NCBI GenBank assembly: GCA_904420145.1
Contig: CAJFUI010000061.1
Coordinates: 1-46,548 of the forward strand
Source of the DNA: an uncultured Oscillospiraceae bacterium
Lineage (GTDB): Bacteria > Bacillota > Clostridia > Oscillospirales > Oscillospiraceae
Length of the DNA: 46,548 bases
Direction of reading: 5' to 3'
Shown: piece by piece, positions 1 through 10,331 of the stretch
Position numbering within the stretch: the stretch's first letter is position 1
Layout: every line of letters begins with the position of its first letter
Translations under genes and position numbers: made by a program
Notes under the pieces: model-generated
Told to the model about the DNA's origin: nothing
The model's database searches: none
The model's input: the letters and a program-made list of their open reading frames with translations, nothing else

Positions 1-14
1 GGAAAAACGTTGGG

Positions 15-196
15 TTTGACCGGATTCATTCCGGTCAAATTAAGTCAGATCGCGGGACCCCCGCAAAAGCAGCAGCTTTTGTGGGGAGATTTTGCCGCCT
101 CCGGCGGCGGGGGCAGAGGTCTCGCCTCCGGGCGAGTAACTTTTTCCCCGGCGAAAAAGTCACCAAAACGCCGCCTAAGAACCCATGGTTCTTAGG
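15..196. repeat. Run of six small tandem hairpins in the left intergenic region
   Basis: Perfect small inverted repeats follow one another: 15-24/30-39, 52-56/60-64, 65-70/75-80, 94-99/103-108, 121-126/131-136, 139-146/153-160 and 174-183/187-196. None has a clear T-run, so most are not ordinary terminators; the first could end a gene lying left of the window. Loops are mostly 3-6 bases. No reading frame in this stretch has a ribosome-binding site or family-like protein. It may be a palindrome-rich dispersed element; function is not known. Confidence 0.5.
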
Positions 197-342
197 GATC
201 TCCTTGTCCCCGCTGGAGTGCGTACTCTTATCACCGGCGCGTGGGTATCGAAAGGACCGGCTGTCCCGCCCCGGGCGTTACGCCCTCCTACGGCAGGGCA
301 CTTAGTACTTTCTGTCCCCATGGAGAGCGCCTGTCACGGTGG

Positions 343-569
343 GGGTGGGGCTGACTGCCAGTGTGCGAAAGCGATAGAACACGATATACCGCAAGAAGGG
401 AATCAGCAGTCGAGCGAAACGGTAGGACATCGGTCCCCCGCTACCCGCCAGAGCAGCCCTTAGCGGAGCGGAAAGGGCGGGTACAGAGCGGTAGCCAATT
501 CAGTGCTGCACCGGGACTGCTGCATCCTGAGAGGCAAATTTGTTTTGCGATGCCCTCCAGCCCCCACCC
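343..569 (+). ncRNA. Possible structured RNA domain, unassigned
   Basis: Bases 343-353 pair with 558-569 (one bulged C), closing a domain of about 200 nt. Inside, TACCCGCC near 440 can pair with GGCGGGTA near 478, and several short GNRA-like hairpins (for example GCGAAAGC near 366) are visible. The strand is a guess. I checked by eye for RNase P, tmRNA, SRP and 6S hallmarks and did not find them. The rest of 1-770 holds no supportable gene. Confidence 0.25.
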
Positions 570-693
570 AGTCCTACGAGGTTCTTAGGGCGCAGCCCTA
601 AGCCAGCTTTTGCCTACTTTTATCTGGTGGCAAAAGTAGGTCGCGCCCGCCGGCGCGAAATACCCTCCGTGCCCGCTGGGCACAAGCTCTCCC

Positions 694-765
694 GCCGCCT
701 GCCGCGGCGACACCAGTCCGCAGACTGGTGAGGGGGAATTCTCAAGGGGGGAACCTGTCCCCTCT
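694..765. repeat. GC-rich dispersed intergenic repeat, copy 1
   Basis: This stretch contains the palindrome CACCAGTCCGCAGACTGGTG at 711-730 followed by a G-run/C-run hairpin. A diverged relative with the same order of motifs (GCCGCC hairpin, CACCAGTNCGCANACT, GAGGG, GGGGGAAC-GTCCCC hairpin) lies at 4513-4590 between argB and argJ. The similarity suggests a small dispersed non-coding element. Confidence 0.4.
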
Positions 766-776
766 TGAAAAAAATA

Positions 777-806
777 AAGCCGGTACACATTCCTGTGTAC
801 CGGCTT
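777..806. terminator. Strong hairpin, 13-bp stem
   Basis: Arms 777-789 and 794-806 are perfectly complementary with a TTCC loop. On the minus strand it is followed by a long T-run (revcomp of 764-776), and on the plus strand by TTCTTGTT. It therefore looks like an intrinsic terminator, stronger on the minus strand, insulating the DUF1294 promoter from the left side. Confidence 0.6.
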
Positions 807-840
807 CTTGTTGCATATAGGCAGACAACCGAAATTTTCC

Positions 841-869
841 TTGACAAATTGCCGCGGAGGCCCCATAGT
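841..869 (+). promoter_or_regulatory. Candidate promoter for the DUF1294 gene
   Basis: TTGACA at 841-846 is a perfect -35; with 17 bp spacing the -10 is CATAGT (864-869), a weaker match. It lies just upstream of an AGGAGG at 884-889. Confidence 0.45.
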
Positions 870-897
870 AATGGCAGTTTCTACAGGAGGCCGCTTC

Positions 898-963
898 ATG
901 CGTATCGATTCCATCACCACGAACTGCCGGGGAATCCGGTTCTGCCTATGGATTGGCTGTTGA
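898..963 (+). CDS. Possible 21-codon leader peptide overlapping DUF1294 start
   Basis: ATG at 898 has the best ribosome-binding site of the locus (AGGAGG, 884-889, 8 bases upstream). The frame ends at TGA 961-963, inside the first codons of the DUF1294 gene in another frame. The peptide would be 21 residues with cysteines at 10, 16 and 21. The DUF1294 ATG at 948 itself has only a weak site, so translation of this peptide could deliver ribosomes to it. I do not recognise the peptide. The alternative is that the AGGAGG is a chance match and only DUF1294 is made. Confidence 0.3.
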   Translation: MRIDSITTNCRGIRFCLWIGC

Positions 964-1241
964 CGCCGGCGGGGCTCCTTGGCTGCTATCTGCTGCTGAT
1001 CAACCTCCTCGCCCTCTGTCTGATGGGCTGGGACAAACGGCAGTCCAAGCGCCCCCATGCCCGCCGGATCCCAGAGCGCCGGCTGTTCGCCGCAGCCCTT
1101 TTAGGCGGCAGCATCGGCTCTATAGCAGGGATGTTCCTCTTTCACCACAAGACCCGCCACTGGTATTTTCGCTATGGCCTGCCGGCTATTTTGCTGCTGC
1201 AGGCTGCCATCGCATGGCTCCTATGGCGGCACCTCGGCTGA
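948..1241 (+). CDS. DUF1294 family small membrane protein
   Basis: The 97-residue product matches the DUF1294 pattern: a first hydrophobic helix (about 7-27), the motif MGWDKRQ...RRIPERRLFAAALLGGSIG, a glycine-rich second helix, FHHKTRHWYFRYGLP and a C-terminal hydrophobic segment. The family is a short integral membrane protein of unknown function, sometimes fused to a cold-shock domain, which is absent here. I chose ATG 948 because the family homology begins there; the longer frame upstream runs through a terminator and promoter. It ends in a terminator shared with argF. Confidence 0.8.
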   Translation: MDWLLTPAGLLGCYLLLINLLALCLMGWDKRQSKRPHARRIPERRLFAAALLGGSIGSIAGMFLFHHKTRHWYFRYGLPAILLLQAAIAWLLWRHLG

Positions 1242-1242
1242 C

Positions 1243-1274
1243 AAAAAGCGCCCGGACGAAAGTCCGGGCGCTTT
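1243..1274. terminator. Bidirectional terminator between DUF1294 and argF
   Basis: Perfect stem 1245-1257/1262-1274 with a GAAA tetraloop, an A-run on the left and TTT on the right, so it can stop transcripts from both sides of the convergent genes. Confidence 0.85.
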
Positions 1275-1286
1275 CTCTATACCTTT

Positions 1287-2198
1287 TTACTTCATCAGCA
1301 GGGCCATAACCGCCTTTTGGGCGTGGAGGCGGTTCTCCGCCTCGTCGAAGATCTCGTTGGCATGGCCCTCAAAAACCTCCTCGGTGATCTCCTCGCCCCG
1401 GTGGGCGGGCAGGCAGTGCTGCACCATGCAGTCCCCGTGGGCCACCTTCATCAGCTCACTGTTGACCTGATAGCCAACAAAGTCGTGCTGACGCTTGGCC
1501 GCCTCGCCCTCCATGCCCATGGAGGCCCACACGTCGGTAAAGATGACGTCGGCATCCTCAGCGGCTGTCATGGGATCCTGGGTCAGCTCAAACTTGGCGT
1601 CAGTGACCGTCTTGGTGAAGGCCAGCACATCCGGATGGGGCAGATAGTCGGCGGGGCAGGCCACGGACACGTCCATGCCGCACTTGAGGCCGCCGACGAT
1701 GATGGAGTTGGCCATGTTGTTGCCGTCGCCGATGTAGCAGATCTTCAGCCCTTCCAGCTTGGCCTTGTGCTCCCGGATGGTCATCAGGTCCGCCAGCACC
1801 TGGCAGGGGTGGGAAAAATCGGTCAGGCCGTTGATGACGGGGATGGTGCCGTACTTGGCCAGCCCCTCCACCTCCGCCTGCTCGAAGGTGCGGATCATGA
1901 TGCCGTCGCAGTAGCGGCTGAGAACCCGGGCAGTATCCTGCACCGGCTCGCCCCGGCTGATCTGGGAGACGGCGTTGCTGAGGAACAATGCGTGGCCGCC
2001 CAGCTGGAACATGCCCACCTCAAAGGACACCCGGGTGCGGGTGGAGTTCTTGCTGAAGATCATGGCAAGTGTCTTGCCCTTGAGCACATCGTGGGGAATG
2101 CCGTGTTTCTGGTCGTACTTGAGCTGGTCCGCCAAATCCAAAATCTCGTGAATCTCCTCCCGACTGAGATCCAGCAGCTTCAAAAGATGCTTCTGCAT
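1287..2198 (-). CDS. argF: Ornithine carbamoyltransferase
   Basis: Makes citrulline from ornithine and carbamoyl phosphate in the cytoplasm (arginine pathway). The 303-residue length is normal. The carbamoyl-phosphate loop STRTR is at residues 52-56; HCLPAHRGEE and the ornithine-side loop VWASMGME are intact in the C-terminal half. ATG start follows AGGAGA. It is the last gene of the argH-argC-argJ-argB-argD-argF run, 28 nt after argD, and is followed by the shared terminator. No catabolic arc genes are beside it, so a biosynthetic role is favoured. Confidence 0.97.
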   Translation of the reverse strand: MQKHLLKLLDLSREEIHEILDLADQLKYDQKHGIPHDVLKGKTLAMIFSKNSTRTRVSFEVGMFQLGGHALFLSNAVSQISRGEPVQDTARVLSRYCDGIMIRTFEQAEVEGLAKYGTIPVINGLTDFSHPCQVLADLMTIREHKAKLEGLKICYIGDGNNMANSIIVGGLKCGMDVSVACPADYLPHPDVLAFTKTVTDAKFELTQDPMTAAEDADVIFTDVWASMGMEGEAAKRQHDFVGYQVNSELMKVAHGDCMVQHCLPAHRGEEITEEVFEGHANEIFDEAENRLHAQKAVMALLMK

Positions 2199-2226
2199 GT
2201 GTATTCTCTCCTTTATCCTTGTGTAC

Positions 2227-3405
<1,179 letters not shown>

Positions 3406-3463
3406 AGGAACCTCTTCCTTTCCTGTTTGATAACCCGCATATGCCCTGCCGTCAGGGACCGCG

Positions 3464-4327
3464 TCAGCTGATCATGGTGCCGATACCCGCGTGGGAGAGC
3501 ACCTCGATCAAAATAGAGTGGGGGATCCGGCCGTCCAAAATATGGGTGCGGTGGACGCCGTTGCGGACCGCCTCCACACAGCAGTCCACCTTGGGGATCA
3601 TGCCCCCGGAGATCACGCCGTCCTTCACGAGGCCCGGCACCTCCGCCAGACGCACCTGCGAGATCAGGGTGCTCTCGTCGTTTCGGTCCCGGAGCAGCCC
3701 TCGGATATCCGTCAGCAAAATCAGCTTCTCCGCCCCGAGAGCCACGGCGATCTTCGCCGCGGCGGTGTCGGCATTGACATTGTAGCTGGTCTCCGCGTCC
3801 ACCCCTTGGGCCACAGTGGAGATCACGGGGATAAAGCCGCTGGCGATGGCCTCCCGGATGGCTTTAGGCTCCACGGCCACAATGTCCCCCACCAGACCAT
3901 AATCCACGCCGTTTTCCACGCGGCGCTTGGCCTGAAGCATGCCGCCGTCGATGCCGCACAGCCCCACGGCGCTGCCGCCGGAGCGGTTGAGGGTGGCCAC
4001 AAGGTCTTTGTTCACCTTGCCGCACAGCACCATCTGCACGATCTCCATGGTCTCCTCGTCGGTGTAGCGCAGACCGTTGACAAATTTGCTCTCCTTGCCG
4101 GTTCTTTTCAGCATCTCGTTGATCTCCGGTCCACCGCCGTGGACCACCACCACATTGATGCCCACCAGCTTGAGGAGGATGATGTCGCTGATGACCGCTT
4201 TGCGCAGCTCCTCGGAGATCATGGCGCTGCCGCCGTATTTGACCACAACGGTCTTCTGGTAATACTTTTGAATATAGGGCAGGGCCTCCACCAGCACCTG
4301 CGCCCGGTCGGAATAGGAAAATTCCAT
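3464..4327 (-). CDS. argB: Acetylglutamate kinase
   Basis: Phosphorylates N-acetylglutamate, the second step to arginine. The 287-residue amino-acid kinase fold shows VKYGGSAM (K30) for ATP, VVHGGGPEIN for acetylglutamate binding, and a C-terminal GGMIPKVD motif. The long N-terminal helix (about residues 3-22) is of the kind seen in arginine-inhibited hexameric enzymes, so feedback inhibition is likely (inference). I start at ATG 4327, which sits 6 bases after AAGGTGA; an in-frame TTG six bases upstream overlaps that site. A 265-bp spacer with hairpins separates it from argJ. Confidence 0.96.
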   Translation of the reverse strand: MEFSYSDRAQVLVEALPYIQKYYQKTVVVKYGGSAMISEELRKAVISDIILLKLVGINVVVVHGGGPEINEMLKRTGKESKFVNGLRYTDEETMEIVQMVLCGKVNKDLVATLNRSGGSAVGLCGIDGGMLQAKRRVENGVDYGLVGDIVAVEPKAIREAIASGFIPVISTVAQGVDAETSYNVNADTAAAKIAVALGAEKLILLTDIRGLLRDRNDESTLISQVRLAEVPGLVKDGVISGGMIPKVDCCVEAVRNGVHRTHILDGRIPHSILIEVLSHAGIGTMIS

Positions 4328-4592
4328 GGTCAATCACCTTGTTTTCAATTAGGAATGGAGGCTCAGCTCCCAAATCCCCGCCGAGGGATCAGAGCTTTCG
4401 CTGGAGGTAAGAAAATTCAAGCATTTTTTGGTCAGGACACAAGGTGAATTGCCCCGAAGGGGCAAGAGAAGGCCCTCTGGGGTGTGTGCCTGACAAAAAC
4501 GCATTGACCTCAGCCGCCTTGGGCGGCGTCACCAGTGCGCATACTAATGGCGAGGGAGGCCGAGGGGGAACGAAGTCCCCCTTCGAGAGTTC
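4328..4592. repeat. Hairpin-rich spacer inside the arg operon (repeat copy 2)
   Basis: This 265-bp gap between argJ and argB has no gene. Long arms GTCAGG...CCTGAC (about 4430 and 4490) enclose a CCCC/GGGG hairpin (about 4451-4466). Further hairpins lie at about 4513-4527 and 4564-4582. The part 4513-4590 resembles 694-765. There is no clear T-run on the minus strand, so it is probably read through. It looks like an inserted dispersed element. Confidence 0.45.
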
Positions 4593-5819
4593 TCAGGTTC
4601 TATAGTCCCCGTTGATCTTGATGTAGTCGTAGGTGATGTCGCAGCCCCAGCAGGTGCACGCCCCATCCCCCTCGGCCATCTGAATGTTGATCTCCACCTC
4701 GTCCTCACTGAGGACCTTCTTGGCCAAATCCTCGTCGAAGGGGAGGCCTCTGCCCTGCTCGCAGACGGCCACCTCACCGGCGGCGGAGGCAAAGGAGACG
4801 TCCACCTTCTCCGGGTCAAAGGTCTCCCCGGAGTAGCCCATGGCGCAGAGGACGCGGCCCCAGTTGGCGTCGCAGCCAAAGATGGCCGCCTTGGTCAATG
4901 TGGAGGAGATGACGCTCTTGGAGATGACCTCCGCGCTCTTCTCGCTCTTGGCGCCACGGACGGTACAGGTAATCAGGTGCTTGGCGCCCTCGCCGTCCTT
5001 GGCCATTTTTTTTGCTAAATCCACCCCGAGGGTCTGAAGGGCCTCGAGGAAGGCGTAATAGTCGTCGTTTTTCTCCGTGATCTCGGCGTTGCCGGCCAGT
5101 CCGTTGGCCAGCACGCAGCAGGTGTCATTGGTGGAGGTATCCCCGTCCACGCTGATGCGGTTAAAGCTCACCGCCGCCGTCTCCAGCAGGGCCTCACGGA
5201 TCATCGCCGGGGAGATGGCGCAGTCGGTGGTGATAAAGCAGAGCATGGTACCCATATTGGGGTGGATCATGCCGCTGCCCTTGGCGATGCCGCCGATGCG
5301 TACGGTCCTGCCCCCCACCTCGGTCTCGAGGGCGATCTCTTTTTTCACCGTGTCCGTGGTCATGATGGCGTGGGCCGCCGCGTCGCTGGCCGCCTCGGAG
5401 GCCTCCAGCAGCTCGGACAGCGCGGGCATCCCCGCCTCGATCACATCCACCTTGATGGTCTGGCCGATAACGCCGGTGGAGGCCACCACCACGTCCCCAG
5501 CCTCACAGCCGATGGCCGCAGCCGCGGCGGCGCACATCCGCTCCGCGTTCTCCTCCCCCTGGGGGGCGCAGGCGTTGGCATTGCCGCTGTTGACCACGAT
5601 GGCTTTGGCGTGGCCGTCGGCAAGGTGGGCCTTAGTCACATGGATCGGCGCCGCCTGCACCACGTTGGTGGTAAATACCGCCGCCGCCGTGCACATCACA
5701 TCGGAGACGATCAGCGCCAAATCCTTCTTCTGCGTGTTGTGGGTCTTGACGCCCACGTGGATCCCGGCGGCCCGGAACCCCTTGGCGGCGCACACGCCGC
5801 CGGGTATTTTCTTCAGCAT
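4593..5819 (-). CDS. argJ: Bifunctional glutamate N-acetyltransferase / ornithine acetyltransferase
   Basis: Moves the acetyl group from N-acetylornithine back to glutamate, so the pathway is cyclic; some members also use acetyl-CoA. The 408-residue precursor has the oxyanion-hole motif STGVIG (114-119) and the self-cleavage site KGSGMIHPNMG-T, cutting before the nucleophile T191. The residue before the Thr is Gly instead of the more usual Ala. DGDTSTNDT follows in the beta chain. ATG start follows GGAAGGAA. Whether it is mono- or bifunctional cannot be told from sequence; with no argA or argE in the window, recycling is needed. Confidence 0.95.
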   Translation of the reverse strand: MLKKIPGGVCAAKGFRAAGIHVGVKTHNTQKKDLALIVSDVMCTAAAVFTTNVVQAAPIHVTKAHLADGHAKAIVVNSGNANACAPQGEENAERMCAAAAAAIGCEAGDVVVASTGVIGQTIKVDVIEAGMPALSELLEASEAASDAAAHAIMTTDTVKKEIALETEVGGRTVRIGGIAKGSGMIHPNMGTMLCFITTDCAISPAMIREALLETAAVSFNRISVDGDTSTNDTCCVLANGLAGNAEITEKNDDYYAFLEALQTLGVDLAKKMAKDGEGAKHLITCTVRGAKSEKSAEVISKSVISSTLTKAAIFGCDANWGRVLCAMGYSGETFDPEKVDVSFASAAGEVAVCEQGRGLPFDEDLAKKVLSEDEVEINIQMAEGDGACTCWGCDITYDYIKINGDYRT

Positions 5820-6014
5820 AGCTTATCGTTCCTTCCAAAAGGGATTCTATCGTCAGCCGGCGCTTTTCAGAACCGCCCCTGTATCTTTTCAAACCGGGAC
5901 TGTCCGGCTCAGACCGCCGCGCCGCAGCCTGTCACGCCGGCCGGTTGCCCCGCAAGGGGCGAGGCCGGCTGACATTCCCTCGGCCCCAAGGGGGCCTCCG
6001 GCGCCGGGGCGGAA
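5820..6014. repeat. GC-rich nested hairpins between argC and argJ
   Basis: Stem 5936-5942/5963-5969 encloses a second stem 5947-5951/5956-5960 with a GCAA tetraloop, and another GGCC-run hairpin follows near 5981-5996. There is no T-run, so read-through is likely; they may stabilise or process the operon mRNA. Confidence 0.4.
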
Positions 6015-6980
6015 TCAACTTAGCAGTCCGGCGGTCTCTTCAAACCCAAGCATCAGGTTCATGTTCTGCACCGCCGCGCCGGAGGCCCCCTTGCCCAGGT
6101 TATCGAACAGAGCGGTGATGGTGAAGGCCTCGTCGCTGCCCGCCACAATCAGGCTTAGGTCATTGGCACCGGCCTTGGCATTTCCGTAGATCTTGGAGGC
6201 GGCATCGAGGCTGTCCGTGGGATCGCCGGCCATATAGACCAGCCGCTTTCCGTCATAGGTTCCATAGTAATCGGCCATGGCCTGCCACACCTGATGAAGC
6301 GTGGACACGCCTGTCAGCTGACTTCTGTGGAGGGGCACGGTGGTGGCCATGCCCTTGTAGTAGTCGTCCACAATGGGGCTGAACACCGGTGGGTGCTCCA
6401 AGCCGCAGATGACCTGCATCTCCGGCAGGTGCTTGTGTCCCTGGGGCAGGGCGTAGATGGCCGGGCTGAAGAGGGCCTCCCCCTTGTCTGCCGCCTCATA
6501 CTGGGCGATCATCTTCTTGCCGCCTCCGGAGTAGCCGGTGAGGGAAAAACAGCTGAGAGCCGCATCCTTCGGCAGAAGCCCCATGGCCACCAGCGGGTAG
6601 ACGATGCTGATAAAGCCTGTGGCGTGACAGCCGGGGTTGGCTACCCGCTTGGCGGCGGCAATGGCCTCCCGCTGGCCGGGCTTCAGCTCGGGAAAGCCGT
6701 AGACCCACCCCGGCGCCGTCCGGTGGGCGGTGGAGGCGTCAATCACCCGGGTGTGGGGATTGTCGATCATGGCCACCGCCTCCCGGGCGGCGGCGTCGGG
6801 AAGGCACAGGAACACCAGATCGGCATGGTTTAAGAACTTCTTCCGCTCCGCCGGGTCCTTGCGTTTCTCCTCGTCGATGAGCAGCAGCTCAATATCCTGC
6901 CGGCCGCCCAGCCGCTCGTAGATCTGCAGCCCCGTGGTGCCCTCTTTCCCGTCAATATATACCTTCGGCTTTCCCACCAT
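6015..6980 (-). CDS. argC: N-acetyl-gamma-glutamyl-phosphate reductase (type 2, short form)
   Basis: Reduces N-acetylglutamyl phosphate to the semialdehyde with NADPH. At 321 residues and beginning KVYIDGKEGTTGLQI (nucleotide-binding loop GKEGTTG, 11-17), it belongs to the short type 2 ArgC, not the usual ~345-residue form. The catalytic cysteine is C118 in ANPGCHATGF. ATG 6980 follows AGAGGAA. It lies 47 nt after argH and 195 nt before argJ. Confidence 0.95.
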   Translation of the reverse strand: MVGKPKVYIDGKEGTTGLQIYERLGGRQDIELLLIDEEKRKDPAERKKFLNHADLVFLCLPDAAAREAVAMIDNPHTRVIDASTAHRTAPGWVYGFPELKPGQREAIAAAKRVANPGCHATGFISIVYPLVAMGLLPKDAALSCFSLTGYSGGGKKMIAQYEAADKGEALFSPAIYALPQGHKHLPEMQVICGLEHPPVFSPIVDDYYKGMATTVPLHRSQLTGVSTLHQVWQAMADYYGTYDGKRLVYMAGDPTDSLDAASKIYGNAKAGANDLSLIVAGSDEAFTITALFDNLGKGASGAAVQNMNLMLGFEETAGLLS

Positions 6981-7027
6981 GGTCCGTTCCTCTTTTCTTT
7001 GCCTCGGGGAACTCCTCCCCGCGTTTT

Positions 7028-8410
7028 TTACTTGGTCCGCTGGGCAATAAAGGCCTCGATGGTCTCGATCTGCCGCTGTGTCTCGCTGATGGCGGGACCA
7101 CCATAGCTGCTGCGCTGGGCCATGCAGTTCTCCAGCTTCAGCGCCTCGTACACATCCTCCTCAAAGAGGGGGGAGATCTGCTGCAGCTCCGCAAGGCTCA
7201 GCTCCTCTAAGAGCTTGCCCTGCTCGGTGCAGTAGTAGACCAGCTTGCCCACGGTGGTGTAGGCGTCCCGGAAGGGCATCCCCTTCTTGGTCAGGTAGTC
7301 GGCGCAGTCGGTGGCGTTGATAAAGCCCTTGCCGGCGGCGCGGCGCATATTCTCCGGCAGCACCCGCATGGTCTCCACCATCCCGGCGAACACCGGCAGG
7401 CACATCTTCACCGTGTCGACGGCGTCAAACACCGGCTCCTTGTCCTCCTGCATGTCCTTGTTGTAGGCCAGAGGCAGACCCTTCATGGTGGTGAGCAGAC
7501 CCATCAAGTCCCCGTAGACCCGCCCCGTCTTACCCCGGAGCAGCTCCGCCACATCCGGGTTCTTTTTCTGGGGCATGATGCTGGACCCGGTGGAATAGCC
7601 GTCGTCCAGCTCCACAAACTTAAACTCCCAGGAGCACCAGAGGATGATCTCCTCGGAGAACCGGGAGAGGTGCATCATCAAAATGGACAATCCGCTCAGC
7701 AGCTCCAAGGCGTAGTCCCGGTCGCTGACGCCGTCCATGCTGTTGGAGGTGGGGGCCCGGAACCCCAGGGCCTTGGCCGTCTCCATGCGGTCGATGGGGT
7801 AGGTGGTGCCGGCCAGAGCGCCGCTGCCGAGGGGGCACTCGTCCATACGCTCCAAGCAGTCCTCCAGCCGCGTCACATCCCGGCAGAGCATGGCACCGTA
7901 GGCCAACAGGTGGTGGGCAAAGGAGATGGGCTGGGCCCGCTGCATGTGGGTGTAGCCGGGCATCACCGTATTCTGGTGCTGCTTGGCCTTCTCCACGATC
8001 ACCTTCTGCAGGTGGAGCACTAAGTTCCGGATCTCCAAAATCTCCTTCTTAAGATACAGCCGCAGGTCCACTGCCACTTGGTCGTTGCGGCTGCGGGCCG
8101 TATGGAGCCGCTTGCCGGCGCTGCCAATCCGCGCCGTCAGCAGGGCCTCCACGTTCATGTGGATATCCTCGTTCTCGGCGGTGAGCTCCACCTTGCCAGC
8201 CTCAATGTCCGCAAGGATCTCCTTCAGCCCCTCGATAATCGCCGTGCCGTCCTCCTGAGAGATAATGCCGCAGTCGGCCAGCATGGCGGCGTGGGCCATG
8301 GAGCCCTGAATGTCCTCCTTGTACAGCCGCGCGTCAAACTGGATAGAGGAGTTAAAGTCGTTGACTAACGTATCGGTCTCCTTCTGAAACCGTCCGCCCC
8401 ATAATTTCAT
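7028..8410 (-). CDS. argH: Argininosuccinate lyase
   Basis: Splits argininosuccinate into arginine and fumarate, the last step. The 460-residue protein has the fumarase/aspartase superfamily signature GSSIMPQKKNP (275-285, flexible catalytic loop with the serine), TARSRNDQV (104-112) and the PGYTHMQRAQP histidine region (151-161). ATG start follows GGGGGA. It is first in the argH-C-J-B-D-F block, with argG 331 bp upstream beyond a hairpin. A weak minus-strand TATACT at about 8478 might be its own -10. Confidence 0.96.
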   Translation of the reverse strand: MKLWGGRFQKETDTLVNDFNSSIQFDARLYKEDIQGSMAHAAMLADCGIISQEDGTAIIEGLKEILADIEAGKVELTAENEDIHMNVEALLTARIGSAGKRLHTARSRNDQVAVDLRLYLKKEILEIRNLVLHLQKVIVEKAKQHQNTVMPGYTHMQRAQPISFAHHLLAYGAMLCRDVTRLEDCLERMDECPLGSGALAGTTYPIDRMETAKALGFRAPTSNSMDGVSDRDYALELLSGLSILMMHLSRFSEEIILWCSWEFKFVELDDGYSTGSSIMPQKKNPDVAELLRGKTGRVYGDLMGLLTTMKGLPLAYNKDMQEDKEPVFDAVDTVKMCLPVFAGMVETMRVLPENMRRAAGKGFINATDCADYLTKKGMPFRDAYTTVGKLVYYCTEQGKLLEELSLAELQQISPLFEEDVYEALKLENCMAQRSSYGGPAISETQRQIETIEAFIAQRTK

Positions 8411-8741
8411 AAAAATCCCCCTATTCCGCCGCTATGCGCGGCACAAAGTAAAATGAAAAAGCAACCCTACAGAAAGTATACTATGCACATCCGAACAGAG
8501 AGCCATGCGCTTCCCCGTGGCTGCGGGATACTTTCCTGCAATCTCTTCTATCTATTAGCGGGCGGCCGTTGGCCGCCCGCTATTTCATCAAGCTCCCGAA
8601 GCCTGTACCCCGGCGCTAATAGAATTCGTTTTCCCCGGCGACATGCGCGTCGGGGAAAACACCGCTCAGGCCGAAAGTGTGTGCGCAGCACGCGCGCGGC
8701 GGCCTGTCGCCTCGGCGGAAAGGCAGTGCCTTTTTCGCCGA
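8411..8741. terminator. argG-argH spacer with three hairpins
   Basis: Right after the argG stop is an imperfect hairpin (about 8713-8740). Farther on come GTTTTCCCCG/CGGGGAAAAC (8628-8637/8651-8660) and a perfect 12-bp stem 8556-8567/8571-8582 with a GTT loop. T-runs are short, so termination may be partial. No gene is seen in the gap. Confidence 0.5.
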
Positions 8742-9962
<1,221 letters not shown>

Positions 9963-9994
9963 AACGAAACCTCCCAATGCTCCGCCGTTGTTGA

Positions 9995-10029
9995 TGAATA
10001 TATATTACTCATCTTTGCATGATTATTCA
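9995..10029. promoter_or_regulatory. Tandem ARG boxes (arginine repressor operator)
   Basis: 9995-10008 and 10016-10029 each match the ArgR/AhrC consensus TGAATWWWWATTCA at 12 of 14 positions. They start 21 bp apart, two helical turns, which is the spacing of paired ARG boxes in enterobacterial arginine operators. They overlap the argG promoter. Confidence 0.7.
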
Positions 10030-10030
10030 A
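10002..10030 (-). promoter_or_regulatory. argG promoter
   Basis: On the minus strand, -35 TTGAAT (10030-10025), a 17-bp spacer and -10 TAATAT (10007-10002). Both hexamers lie inside the two ARG boxes, so a repressor bound there would block RNA polymerase. Confidence 0.6.
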
Positions 10031-10248
10031 TGCACAAATCTGTAGAAATTCAAGTGTGCCCCTCTGTGTATTTTGTGCATGGTGCAGCTAATTTTGCTGT
10101 ATCAGTGGCCGTTTTCCTTTGCCGCCCTCCTTCTCTTTGTCTGCAGGTTCTTCCATTTTTTTCTGCCGGACAGGCAATATTCATCTTTTTATTCAATATC
10201 CATTTTTTATTCACCATTTTTTCTCCCCCCAAAAGCACTCTGTCTGCG

Positions 10249-10283
10249 CAAAAGAGCCGCCGCGGTTTTTACCGCGGCGGCTT
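10249..10283 (-). terminator. galE operon terminator
   Basis: Perfect 11-bp stem 10256-10266/10271-10281, followed on the minus strand by TCTTTTG. It lies 50 bp after the galE stop. The rest of 10036-10250 is A+T-rich with no gene seen. Confidence 0.75.
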
Positions 10284-10331
10284 GCATCACTTCGTCTATA
10301 AAAGCGGATTTTACCAGGGGATTTCCCCCGC

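Noticed and set aside
343..569. RNase P, tmRNA or SRP RNA
   Set aside because: Universal motifs of each were looked for by eye and not found.
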